Part shown: positions 55,311-64,000 of the stretch, piece by piece
Layout of the letters: each line of letters begins with the position of its first letter
Position numbering within the stretch: the stretch's first letter is position 1
NCBI GenBank assembly: GCA_947561395.2
Contig: OX387184.1
Coordinates: forward strand, 58,525,197 to 58,589,196
DNA: 64,000 nt
Reading direction: 5' to 3'
DNA from: Buxus sempervirens
Lineage: Eukaryota > Streptophyta > Magnoliopsida > Buxales > Buxaceae
Made by a program: the position numbers and the translations under genes
Notes under the pieces: generated by a model
Seen by the model: the letters and a program-made list of their open reading frames with translations, nothing else
Told to the model about the DNA's origin: nothing
The model's database searches: none

Positions 55311-56433
55311 GGTGTTTACCATCTTGATTGGCATGTATTTTGCTTTCAATATGATAATTGTATATGCCTTGGCTTGGAATTATATGCATGGCTACGAAAA
55401 AGAGTGGCAAGGGGCTGGGACGTTGTGAATGTACCTCAATTTTAAATGCACTTGAGCACAATAAACACTTTGCACAACCTACCATTTTACCTATAGGAAG
55501 TTGAACCATGAATTTGGGTAGCTTGGCGCACCGAGGTCGTGACTTCGGAAAACGAAAGTGAAAGCATTCACCTTAGAATTTGAGTCAATGATGTGATGAC
55601 AATGGGATCTGTGATTCGATTTCGGGCATCCCTAGACTTGAGTTCTAAGTTGCCAATTAAGCCAAAACCCAAAAACCATACGCTTGAAGGTGGAGAAACA
55701 CATTTTCAGCTAAAAATACACAATTGCGTTTGGGGAATTGGGTGTAAATGTGGGAAGGCTGTTTGCATGTTTTACAGGCCAAGGTATAATGTGAATACCA
55801 TATTGAATGAAGGTAATACAAGGTGGCAAGATAAAGCCATGTCTTTTCATGAATGTATGAATTGTGGCAAGTATGATGTCCCAGCCCAATCTGGGGCAAG
55901 TTTTGAAAGTCAAGTTAAGGTGAACATCAAGTGGGAATGAAAAAAACCTAATTTGGTGAAAAAATGAGTCAAAAATGGCCATTTCGGCATTAACCGGCAA
56001 CTCAGGCCGGTTAAGAACACTTTCCTTCATATCCGGTATATATTACCGGATACAAAGACATATGTGTGTATCCGGTCATTGTTGCCGAATACAATAAGGC
56101 ATATGCTTATCCGGTATATTATGCCGAATACATTCAAAAAATGCAAAAATTGGCTTTTCAGCCAAATTTTCAGAATAAAATGCCTAAAACACTGTGGATA
56201 ATCCTTAGGCACCCCGAAAAGAACATAAAAAATGTTCCAAAAATGCAAAATAAAGAAAAAAAAAGAATAAAATAAAATATTCTTTTAGGATTTAACCTAA
56301 TTTTGAAAATCAAAGAGGGAACCAAGATGTCATATTTTTTCAATTCAAACATATTTCAATCAAGCTTTTGCATTTGAAAACTGAGAAAATTCAGAAGAGA
56401 AAAACCTTTGGTTGGTTATTTTTATCAATCAAA
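55311..56433 (+). other. Leader of the Tat element between repeats
   Basis: Contains a 115-codon open frame (55593-55940) with CKCGKAVC and CMNCGKYDV cysteine pairs but no family I recognise; overlapping minus-strand frames make it doubtful. At 55990-56131 a second set of TATCCGG-type hairpins lies (separate entry). Confidence 0.5.
55990..56131 (+). repeat. Second array of CCGG inverted repeats (leader)
   Basis: Hairpins at about 55990-56013 (TTAACCGG stem with the loop CAACTCAGG also found in the LTR array), 56030-56052 (TATCCGGTA), 56069-56093 (GTATCCGG, one mismatch) and 56109-56131 (TATCCGG, one mismatch). Order and spacing mirror the LTR array. Confidence 0.88.
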
Positions 56434-57759
56434 GTCAAAAATTTTTAGGACATTTGGAAGCCTCAGAATATTCCAAGAAACTTTGTTTGGTCACGAGAAC
56501 CACTCAAAGTTAAAAATTTTAGGACCTTTGGAAGCCTCAGAATATTCCAAAAACCTTTGTTTGGTCACGAGAACCACTCAAAGTCAAAAATTTTTAGGAC
56601 ATTTGGAAGCCTCAGAATATTCCAAAAACCTTTGTTTGGTCACGAGTACCACTCAAAGTCTAACTTTTTTAGGACATTTGGAAGCCTCAGAATATTCCAA
56701 AAACCTTTGTTTGGTCACAAGAACCACTCAAAGTCAAAACTTTTTAGGACATTTGGAAGCCTTAGAATATTCCAAAAACCTTTGTTTGGTCACGAGAACC
56801 ACTCAAAGTCAAAACTTTTTAGGACATTTGGAAGCCTCAGAATATTCCAAAAAAACCTTTGTTTGGTCACAAGATCCACTCAAAGTCAAAACTTTTTTTT
56901 GGACATTTGGAAGCCTCAGAATATTCCAAAAACCTTTGTTTGGTCACAAGAACCACTCAAAGTCAAAACTTTTAAGGACATTTGGAAGCCTCAGAATATT
57001 CCAAAAACCTTTGTTTGGTCACGAGAACCACTCAAAGTCAAAACTTTTTTTAGGACATTTGGAAGCCTCAGAATATTCCAAAAACCTTTGTTTGGTCACG
57101 AGAACCACTCAAAGTCAAAACTTTTTTAGGACATTTGGAAGCCTCAAAATATTCCAAAAACCTTTGTTTGGTCACGAGAACCACTCAAAGTCAAAAATTT
57201 TTAGGACATTTGGAAGCCTCAGAATATTCCAAGAACCTTTGTTTGGTCACGAGAACCACTCAAAGTCAAAAATTTTTAGGACATTTGGAAGCCTCAGAAT
57301 ATTCCAAAAACCTTTGTGTGGTCACGAGAACCACTCAAAGTCAAAAATTTTTAGGACATTTGGAAGCCTCAGAATATTCCAAGAACCTTTATTTGGTCAC
57401 GAGAACCACTCAAAGTCAAAAAATTTTAGGACATTTGGAAGCCTCAGAATATTCCAAAAACCTTTGTTTGGTCACGAGAACCACTCAAAGTCAAAAAATT
57501 TTAGGACATTTGGAAGCCTCAGAATATTCCAAGAACCTTTGTTTGGTCACGAGAACCACTCAAAGTCAAAAAATTTTAGGACATTTGGAAGCCTCAGAAT
57601 ATTCCAAGAACCTTTGTTTGGTCACGAGAACCACTCAAAGTCAAAAATTTTTAGGACATTTGGAAGCCTCAGAATATTCCAAGAACCTTTGTTTGGTCAC
57701 GAGAACCACTCAAAGTCAAAAAATTTTTAGGACATTTGGAAGCCTCAGAATATTCCAAG
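56434..57759 (+). repeat. 75-bp satellite, 18 copies, in the retrotransposon leader
   Basis: Each unit runs AGGACATTTGGAAGCCTCAG, AATATTCCAAGAACC, TTTGTTTGGTCACGAGAACC, ACTCAAAGTC, A/T run. I count 18 units; spacing averages about 75.4 bp. Differences are mostly in the A/T run length and AAAAACC/AAGAACC. Because the unit is usually a multiple of three without stops, it yields long spurious frames (440, 211 and 190 codons). It ends at an A-rich (AAATAAAT)n stretch (57765-57820). Confidence 0.95.
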
Positions 57760-57870
57760 CAAAAAAATAAATAAATCAATAAATAAAAATAAAAATAAAA
57801 AATAAAAAATAAAAAAACAAAAAATCTGGACTGGTGTTCACCTGACCTACTTGTCTACATTTATAGGGGT

Positions 57871-59001
57871 GTGTTTCAAATTAAATGGAAGCTGACTTGT
57901 GTCTTTGTTTTTCTTCGCCAGGTACACTTAATTGACATCATTGCTCCCGTGACCAGATCCAAAACCAGAGCAATGAATACTAAAAAGAACCAAGCCCAAG
58001 CCACTGTACCCGCTCAAGATTTTGCTCAGCTGCAGGAGCAAGTGGCTGGTCTGGCCAAGATGCTGGGAGACTTACTGGCGGCTCAGGCCCAGCAGGCCCA
58101 GGCCCAAAATCAAGCCTCTACTTCCCATCAGGCACCACCACCTCAGGCCTATATTCCGCCTCCGGCTCAACCCATGCCTGAGCCCATTTCTGAACCGGTC
58201 CCTGAACCCATTTTGATCAAGGAAAATACAGCAGAATCTGAGAAAGAACTAGAGAAGGAAAAAGCCAGGGAAGAAATGGAAAGAAAGATGCTACTCAGGA
58301 TAGAGAGAATTCAGGAAGAATTGAAAGAGGTAAAAGGGAGAAACAGCTATGAAGGAACCACCTTTGACGATCTGTGCATGTATCCAGACGTATGCCTACC
58401 GGCCAAATTCAAGTGCCCGGACTTTGACAAATTTGATGGCACGGGCTGCCCAATGAGCCACTTAAAACTGTACTGCGGGGCCCTATGCCAATTTGACCGG
58501 GAGGATGGCATACTGATCCAACTCTTCCAAAGGAGTTTGACCGGGTCAGCTCTTAGGTGGTTCGCTACAGTGGACCATGGAAGGATCAGGAGGTGGAAGG
58601 ACTTGGCCGACGCGTTCCTAGACCAATATAAATTCAATTCTGAGATCGTGTCAGACCGGTACGACATGATGAGGATGAGCAAGGGGAAAGATGAGCCGGT
58701 ACGACAGTACGCCAAGAGGTGGAGAGAGGCCGCCTCCCAGGTTAGGCCACCTATGCAAGAACCGGAGATGATCTCCACATTCATTGGCACACTGGGGCAG
58801 CCCTTCTACAACCATTTGGTGGGCCAGATCACCACCAATTTTGCAGCCCTGGTACAAGTGGCGGACCGGATCGAGGAAGGGGTCAAGTCAGGAAGGCTGA
58901 TAGACTACTCAACTCTGGGCAGTCTGATTCCTCTGCCTCCATGGCCCAGAAGAAAGGGGCTGGATTTAAAAAGACAGGGGCCCAGAAAGAAGGAGAAGTG
59001 A
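57871..59001 (+). CDS. gag: gag polyprotein, N-terminal and capsid part
   Basis: 376 codons. The first 34 (MFQIKWKLTCVFVFLRQVHL and on) may not be translated; a second Met at 57973 (MNTKKNQAQATVPAQ) is a more likely start, and a splice acceptor-like TTCTTCGCCAG/GTAC lies at 57921. Residues 50-100 are Gln/Ala/Pro-rich, 110-160 charged coiled coil. The Retrotrans_gag (capsid-like) domain is at about 175-345 (LKLYCGALCQFDREDGILIQ, LTGSALRWFATVDHGRIRRW, FNSEIVSDRYDMMRMSKGKD). The last ~25 codons are in a shifted frame: a one-base change near 58915 diverts it to an early stop. Confidence 0.88.
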   Translation: MFQIKWKLTCVFVFLRQVHLIDIIAPVTRSKTRAMNTKKNQAQATVPAQDFAQLQEQVAGLAKMLGDLLAAQAQQAQAQNQASTSHQAPPPQAYIPPPAQPMPEPISEPVPEPILIKENTAESEKELEKEKAREEMERKMLLRIERIQEELKEVKGRNSYEGTTFDDLCMYPDVCLPAKFKCPDFDKFDGTGCPMSHLKLYCGALCQFDREDGILIQLFQRSLTGSALRWFATVDHGRIRRWKDLADAFLDQYKFNSEIVSDRYDMMRMSKGKDEPVRQYAKRWREAASQVRPPMQEPEMISTFIGTLGQPFYNHLVGQITTNFAALVQVADRIEEGVKSGRLIDYSTLGSLIPLPPWPRRKGLDLKRQGPRKKEK

Positions 59002-60117
59002 ATCTGGTCCAGGCTCCTCCTGCCAAGAAACCACTCCATGTTAACATTTCTGCACCCCAGCAGGCCTAACAGGCCCAGCACGCTTATCAGACCCCGCACA
59101 ATGTCAATTTCTCCCCTTTCGTGCCTGCAAACCAGAGGAGGGCCTTTACTAAGGAGGAGAGGGAGGCCTGGATGGCAGCAAGGAGGAATAGAGTCTTTAC
59201 TCCTCTTCCGATATCGCTGTCCCAACTGCTGCCAACCCTGCTGAAGGGGGAATATTTGACTTTGAAAGAGCCCAACCCGAATGCCCCGAAGGGGAGGAAT
59301 TTTGATCCAGCAATCACATGCGATTATCACATGGGTGCACCGGGGCACTCTACTGACACTTGCTGGATGCTGAAGCATGCGGTCCAGGACCTGTTGGACC
59401 AGAAGGCTTTGGTCTTTAACACTGCTGCACCCGCCCCATCGGGGAATGATATTGGGCAGAACCCTCTGCCTTACCACAATGGGGCAGGCCCATCCAACTC
59501 TATCACGGCCATATCCACCACCAGAAGGACCTTTGACCCATCACAGCTCATAGCTCCAGTAGGGACCACTGTCCAGGTCCGATTTTTCCCAGAGGAGGAA
59601 GAAGAGGAGATCAACATGGTCTCCCAGAAAAACAATCCTGCTGCTGAGGACATAAGCTCCTCTTTAAACCGGGTCTCTTCACTCATGGCCCAGATGAATA
59701 CTGCAAGGCCTCCATTGGTCTTCAATTGCAGTCCACCCCACTTATTCACCATCCAAGCCGTCCAAGGCTCCACTGGTCATTAACCTTGACCCCACCACTG
59801 CTTCCATCACTTCTTCTGTCCCCACAAATTCCAAACTTCAACCCTTGGTTGTAAATGTTCAGCCAGCCCATACTATCCCTAAACCGGCCCATACATCCCG
59901 GTCCAAACTCCAGCCATTAGTGGTTAATATCCCCAAACTAGCCTATTCTGAGGCCGCTGTACCATGGAATTACAGCGAGGGAATCACCGCTACGGTTCCA
60001 GTGGTTAGGAACCAGAACCAGGAGAAGGTGAACCTCATGACGAGGTCGGGGAGATGTGCAGGGGGTGAGGAGAAAGAAAAGGAGACAGAAGCAGAAAAAA
60101 ATAAAAAAAGAAAATGA
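59002..60117 (+). pseudogene. gag C-terminal / nucleocapsid-like region, broken
   Basis: After the frame change the gag continues in another frame (EGEVNLVQAPPAKKPLHVNI), meets a TAA at 59067, then runs NQRRAFTKEEREAWMAARRN and TPLPISLSQLLPTLLKGEYL to the zinc-knuckle-like CDYHMGAPGHSTDTCWMLKH typical of Tat elements (nucleic acid binding). Another frame change near 59740 leads to VINLDPTTASITSSVPTNSK and a basic end, and the next near 60100 enters the protease frame. Four separate pieces, so no full gag-pro precursor could be made from this copy. Confidence 0.8.
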
Positions 60118-61669
60118 AGAAAAAAGAAAACAGAAAGGAAAGGCAAAAATAGGAGAAGACACCCCCCAGGGTGCAGAAAATGAGGCAGCAGACCTCATAA
60201 AAATAATTAAGAAAAGTGAATTCAATCTTGTGGATCAGCTAAACAAGGTCCCGTCCCAGATTTCAATACTGGGCCTTTTGCCGAATTCCGAAAAGCATAG
60301 GGATGCATTGTTAAGGGTGCTACAGAGTGCACATGTATCCCAGACAATCGATCCAGACCAGCTAGGCAAAATGGTTGGTCAAATCTTGTCACATAATGTG
60401 ATAAGTTTCTCTGAGGGTGAGATCAGCCCAGGTGGGTGCTATCATGTTGACCCTTTGCACATCACAGTGCTTTGTAAGGGCTGCATGATCGCACGGGTAC
60501 TAATTGACAACGAGTCGGCGTTAAACGTTTGCCCGTTAATCACTTTTACCAAGCTTGGTCTGGACCAGTCAAGGATCAAACAAAATGGGAGGATAGTGAG
60601 GGCTTTTGATAGCTCCAAGACCCACTCCCTAGGGGAGATTGAACTGCCGGTCACAATTGGGCCGAATATCTTTAACATCACATTTGAGGTGATGGATATA
60701 CCCGCAGCTTTCAATCTGCTCCTAGGGAGGCCGTGGATACATTCGGCTAGGGCAATACCATCCACGCTCCACCAGAGGGTGAAATATGTAAGAGGGCAAA
60801 GGGTGATAACAGTCCTAGCCGAAAACTTGGTGCCGCCCATCGTGTCACCTGATGTACCCTTGATAAATGTAGACTTGACTGTTGACAAGATTGCGTTTCA
60901 CTCATTTCAGTTCGAGACGGTCAATTACATACCTGGGGGGTGTGAGAAAGAAAATAAGGGGACCACTGCTGAAAAAATGGTGAAGAAAGTGATGGAAAAA
61001 TACCACTTTCACCCGGGGAAAGGCCTGGGAATCAATTTGCAGGGGATGGTGGAGCCAATCACGGCTAAGAAACTAGTTCCTAAAGTGGGACTGGGGTTTA
61101 AACCCCGAGGCTGGAGGAGAATGAAGCATGAAGAAGGAGAGAAAAGAAATAAAGGAAAACTCCCTCATTTAAGGGAAAGTTTCCCTAAACCCTCCTATAC
61201 AATCCAGATATCTCCTCCCATGGATCAGTCCAAGCCTCCCTACTACAACATCAACCCATTTCAAAAGCCTTTTGTTTCGGCCTTGCAACCATACAACCCA
61301 CCTCCAATACTGGGAGCAGTGGATGGGCCTGGGCCACAACCAGAGCAGCGGACAGACTTCTCTGAAGAAGGGGCTTTCTTCGCCATGACTGAAGGCGAGA
61401 AAACTGGTAGTGACAACGAGCTACCGTTCATTGACTGGGCCGCAGTGAAGATTCCGGATGAGGTTATATCTGGATTGGGCCCCGTAGCAGAAAAGGGCAG
61501 TACCCACCAGGTGATGATGGCATCGGACGCGGGGCTTGAGGAGCAGGCTTTCCCTATTTCCCCTGCTCCCCAAAATTTTGTATTAAACAATTGGGAGGAA
61601 ACTCCCCTTACCTTTGAGGCAGCGTCTGTGTGGCAAACTGACGCGGCTTCCAAAAAAAAACTCCAATAG
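60056..61669 (+). CDS. Aspartic protease region of the Tat polyprotein, with G-patch-like motif
   Basis: 537 codons. Protease at about residues 125-235: CKGCMIARVLIDNESALNVC with the catalytic Asp151, then FNITFEVMDIPAAFNLLLGR and PWIHSARAIPSTLHQ. The residue after Asn152 is Glu rather than the Gly of the D-[STN]-G signature, which may impair activity. A G-patch-like segment follows at about 310-350 (MEKYHFHPGKGLGINLQG, VGLGFKPRGW). The rest is Pro-rich and acidic. It ends TAG at 61667 immediately after a run of nine A (61652-61660); the downstream frame is -1 relative to it. Confidence 0.85.
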   Translation: MQGVRRKKRRQKQKKIKKENEEKRKQKGKAKIGEDTPQGAENEAADLIKIIKKSEFNLVDQLNKVPSQISILGLLPNSEKHRDALLRVLQSAHVSQTIDPDQLGKMVGQILSHNVISFSEGEISPGGCYHVDPLHITVLCKGCMIARVLIDNESALNVCPLITFTKLGLDQSRIKQNGRIVRAFDSSKTHSLGEIELPVTIGPNIFNITFEVMDIPAAFNLLLGRPWIHSARAIPSTLHQRVKYVRGQRVITVLAENLVPPIVSPDVPLINVDLTVDKIAFHSFQFETVNYIPGGCEKENKGTTAEKMVKKVMEKYHFHPGKGLGINLQGMVEPITAKKLVPKVGLGFKPRGWRRMKHEEGEKRNKGKLPHLRESFPKPSYTIQISPPMDQSKPPYYNINPFQKPFVSALQPYNPPPILGAVDGPGPQPEQRTDFSEEGAFFAMTEGEKTGSDNELPFIDWAAVKIPDEVISGLGPVAEKGSTHQVMMASDAGLEEQAFPISPAPQNFVLNNWEETPLTFEAASVWQTDAASKKKLQ

Positions 61670-63885
61670 TGGAATGCCATTTCCCTGAAGGTTCTAATGG
61701 GCCTTCGTCTTCAGGGGAATTATGTTTAGAAGGCTCACAAAAAAACCAAAAAGATTTTTCTATTTTTTCTAGAAAATTTAAATTTTTCAAAAAGGTCCAA
61801 ACCACTTATGAACCATATAATCAGACCGAATTGGACCAGGTTGAATATGACTTCAACCTTGAGCTCGACTTCGACCTCATGGGGATCGAAGAAGAGACTG
61901 AGGTCGAAGAAGAAGATGTTCCAAAAGAAATTGAATACCAATTGGAACGTCATGAAAAGGGGGTCCAACCTAATATTGAGGAGACCATATCCATAAATCT
62001 TGGGACCGAAGAGGACCCAAAAATTGTGAAAATCGGGTCATGCTTGTCTGATGTGCAGAAAAATGAAATGTCACGGTTCTTGGCAGACTACAAAGATGTA
62101 TTCGCTTGGTCATATCGAGACATGCCGGGGTTGGACACGGACATGGTGGTGCATAAGTTGCCAATTTTGCCAGGGGTTAAGCCAATTAAGCAGAAGCTGA
62201 GAAGATTGAAGCCAGAATGGACCTTGAAGGTCAAGGACGAAGTGGTCAAACAGTTCCAAGTTGGATTTCTGGCAGTCTCTACGTACCCAGAGTGGCTCGC
62301 AAACATAGTGCCGGTACCCAAGAAGGACGGGAAGGTCCGAATGTGCGTGGACTATAGAGACTTGAACAAGGCAAGCCCAAAGGACGATTTTCCGCTTCCA
62401 CACATCGACATTCTGGTCGATAATACTGCGGTACATAGCCTGTTTTCCTTCATGGATGGTTTCTCGGGGTACAATCAGATCAAGATGGCTAAGGAGAATC
62501 AAGAGAAAACAGCATTTATCACACCTTGGGGCACATTCCACTATACAGTCATGCCATTTGGGCTCAAGAACGCTGGGGCAACATACCAGCGGGCCATGAC
62601 AGCACTATTCCATGATATGATCCATAAGGAGATGGAGGTCTATGTGGACGATATGATTGCCAAATCATGCAAAGAGGAGGACCACTTGATCAATCTGAAG
62701 AAAATGTTTGATCGGCTCAGGAAGTACAGTCTACGGCTTAACCCGGCTAAGTGCGTCTTTGGGGCTACATCAGGGAAGTTACTAGGATTTATAGTGAGCC
62801 GAAGAGGAATTGAAATTGACCCGGCTAAAGCCAAGGCCATAATTGAAATGCCAGCACCCAGAACCGAGAAGGAGGTTCGTGGTTTTCTCGGAAGAATTCA
62901 GTACATAAGCCGGTTCATAGCGCAGCTCACTGCTATCTGTGAACCAATTTTCAAGCTTCTGAGGAAGGATAACCCGACGGTCTGGAATGAGGATTGCCAG
63001 CAAGCCTTCAATACGATCAAGGAATATTTACTGAACCCACCTGTGCTAGTGCCACCAACTCCAGGAAGACCACTGATCCTGTACTTGTCAGTGTTGGAAA
63101 CATCGATGGGATGCGTCTTGGGGCAGCACGATGAGACTGGTAGAAAAGAAAGGGCCATTTACTATCTAAGTAAAAAATTCACGGAATATGAAGCCAAGTA
63201 TTCGTCATTGGAGAAGACCTGTTGTGCTCTAGTGTGGGCCACTCAGAGGCTAAGGCATTACTTCCTTAGTCACTCCACACTATTGATATCCCGGATGGAC
63301 CCGCTGAAGTATTTATTTGAGAAACCGGCACTGACTGGCAGGACGGCAAAGTGGCAACTACTACTGTCCGAGTTTGACCTCACGTACATCACCCAGAAGG
63401 CGATCAAGGGTCAAGCCATAGCTGATCACCTGGCTGCACATCCTTTGCCAGAATATCAACCCTTGAAGACCAACTTTCCAGATGAGGCAATTCTGTACAC
63501 TGAAGAGGAGGACAGTGAGAGTTCTTGGCAGATGTTCTTCGATGGGGCCGCCAATATGAATGGGAACGGAATAGGGGCAGTCTTGGTTAAACCAGATGGT
63601 TCACACATCCCAATTGCAGTAAAGCTGAGATTCCAGTGCACCAATAACATATCAGAATATGAAGCATGCATAATTGGATTGCAAGCAGCCATGGATCATG
63701 GAGTAAAGGAACTTGACGTATACGGGGATTCGAGTCTTATCATCTTCCAAACAACTGGTGAGTGGAAAACCAAGGATCACAAATTGATCCCCTATCACCA
63801 GTATTTGGAAGAAATAAGCACAAATTTCACTCGAATTTCCTTCAACTATATGCAAGGGCCAAGAATCAGTTTGCGGATGCTCTAG
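61669..63885 (+). CDS. pol: pol: reverse transcriptase, RNase H, and additional archaeal-type RNase H
   Basis: 738 codons open, no ATG at its beginning (first codon GTG), so it is expected to be translated as a fusion. Reverse transcriptase about residues 165-395: VPKKDGKVRMCVDYRDLNKA, FSFMDGFSGYNQIKM, TPWGTFHYTVMPFGLKNAGA and the catalytic YVDDM at 325-329. First RNase H about 470-590 (LYLSVLETSMGCVLGQ, AIYYLSKKFTEYEAKYS): the first catalytic Asp is replaced, as known in this lineage. Second RNase H from 620: FFDGAANMNGNGIGAVLVKP (Asp625), NNISEYEACIIGLQAA (Glu663), LDVYGDSSLIIFQ (Asp687). The order RT-RH-aRH defines Tat/Ogre. A one-base loss near 63857 diverts the frame to a stop at 63883. 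Confidence 0.93.
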   Translation: MECHFPEGSNGPSSSGELCLEGSQKNQKDFSIFSRKFKFFKKVQTTYEPYNQTELDQVEYDFNLELDFDLMGIEEETEVEEEDVPKEIEYQLERHEKGVQPNIEETISINLGTEEDPKIVKIGSCLSDVQKNEMSRFLADYKDVFAWSYRDMPGLDTDMVVHKLPILPGVKPIKQKLRRLKPEWTLKVKDEVVKQFQVGFLAVSTYPEWLANIVPVPKKDGKVRMCVDYRDLNKASPKDDFPLPHIDILVDNTAVHSLFSFMDGFSGYNQIKMAKENQEKTAFITPWGTFHYTVMPFGLKNAGATYQRAMTALFHDMIHKEMEVYVDDMIAKSCKEEDHLINLKKMFDRLRKYSLRLNPAKCVFGATSGKLLGFIVSRRGIEIDPAKAKAIIEMPAPRTEKEVRGFLGRIQYISRFIAQLTAICEPIFKLLRKDNPTVWNEDCQQAFNTIKEYLLNPPVLVPPTPGRPLILYLSVLETSMGCVLGQHDETGRKERAIYYLSKKFTEYEAKYSSLEKTCCALVWATQRLRHYFLSHSTLLISRMDPLKYLFEKPALTGRTAKWQLLLSEFDLTYITQKAIKGQAIADHLAAHPLPEYQPLKTNFPDEAILYTEEEDSESSWQMFFDGAANMNGNGIGAVLVKPDGSHIPIAVKLRFQCTNNISEYEACIIGLQAAMDHGVKELDVYGDSSLIIFQTTGEWKTKDHKLIPYHQYLEEISTNFTRISFNYMQGPRISLRML

Positions 63886-64000
63886 CAACCTTGGCTTCAA
63901 TGGTCAGCATACCAGAAGGAGTAGACATCAGACCGCTGGAAATTGAGGTTAGAGATGAACCGGCTTACTGTCTCGTTCTAGAGGGAGCACCAGAAGAAGA
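63858..64000 (+). CDS. pol continuation (end of second RNase H), runs off the window
   Basis: In another frame the text resumes AKNQFADALATLASMVSIPE and DIRPLEIEVRDEPAYCLVLE, the usual C-terminal end of the Tat RNase H and the linker to integrase. It is open to the right edge. The frame change relative to the previous entry marks a mutation. Confidence 0.8.

Larger units (their letters stand above)
52161..64000 (+). mobile_element. Ty3-type LTR retrotransposon, Tat/Ogre lineage, 5' 11.8 kb
   Basis: Order: 5' LTR (52161-54484), primer binding site, 3.4-kb leader, gag, protease, reverse transcriptase, RNase H, then an additional RNase H typical of the Tat/Ogre lineage. The element continues past the right edge, so integrase and the 3' LTR are not seen. 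It carries at least five coding breaks (a frame change near 58915, a stop at 59067, frame changes near 59740 and 60100, one near 63857) besides the gag-pol-type frame change at 61652, so this copy is probably not autonomous. Plus strand throughout. Confidence 0.92.

Noticed and set aside
56434..57759. CRISPR-like regular repeats
   Set aside because: Units are contiguous without unique spacers, and the host is a plant nuclear genome; it is a tandem satellite.
56408..57770. Open frames of 440, 211 and 190 codons with 25-residue repeats
   Set aside because: They are translations of a 75-bp satellite in the non-coding leader; adjacent frames are equally open and no start context or domain exists.

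Overview
This is nuclear DNA of a flowering plant. The evidence is spliced genes with GT-AG introns, two nuclear genes for chloroplast proteins (LepA/EF4 and ribosomal protein uS13), a GH28 polygalacturonase, FBA-type F-box genes, and plant-type transposons (hAT, Mutator-like and PIF-like MITEs, Helitron-like elements, LINEs, a Tat/Ogre-lineage Ty3 retrotransposon). I cannot name the species. A dicot or other non-grass lineage seems likely from the AT-rich introns and intergenic DNA.

Layout. 1-7276: the last eight coding exons of chloroplast LepA, with a LINE relic in the intron at the left edge. 7277-11056: intergenic DNA with a LINE relic, a Mutator-like MITE with direct repeats, and a possible second MITE ending just before the next gene. 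11057-11750: RPS13 (three exons). 11751-17372: mostly featureless, with a LINE relic and a 3-copy tandem repeat. 17373-19120: polygalacturonase with TATA box and poly(A) signal.

20.2-39.3 kb: an F-box family block. Four paralogues (A, B, C, D from left to right, all on the minus strand) lie with duplicated flanking DNA. A and D are intact. B is frameshifted and has lost its 5' end. C has lost its 5' end to an unrelated patch of about 270 bp and is frameshifted. A resembles C and B resembles D, so a two-gene block was probably duplicated. Because the copies are paralogous, empty sites can be read directly, and they support several of the transposon insertions: a 3.3-kb hAT with perfect 8-bp direct repeats, hAT MITEs, and two MITE-like elements with repetitive cores.

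39.5-48.3 kb: foldback/Mutator-like MITEs, F-box fragments, a second Helitron-like copy, a PIF-like MITE, one more intact, divergent F-box gene (E, plus strand), an F-box relic and nested hAT MITEs.

48.3-64 kb: nested retrotransposons. Two Tat-type LTR starts (50168, 51718) are followed by a third element that starts at 52161 and runs off the window. That element has a 2.3-kb 5' LTR, a PBS, a 3.4-kb leader with hairpins, ~147-bp repeats and an 18-copy 75-bp satellite, then gag, protease, reverse transcriptase and two RNase H domains. Its reading frames carry several breaks.

I see no tRNA, rRNA or CRISPR array. The most unusual structures are the inverted-repeat array shared by the LTR and leader of the Tat element, its satellite that is open in more than one frame, and the set of MITEs whose cores are themselves tandem repeats.
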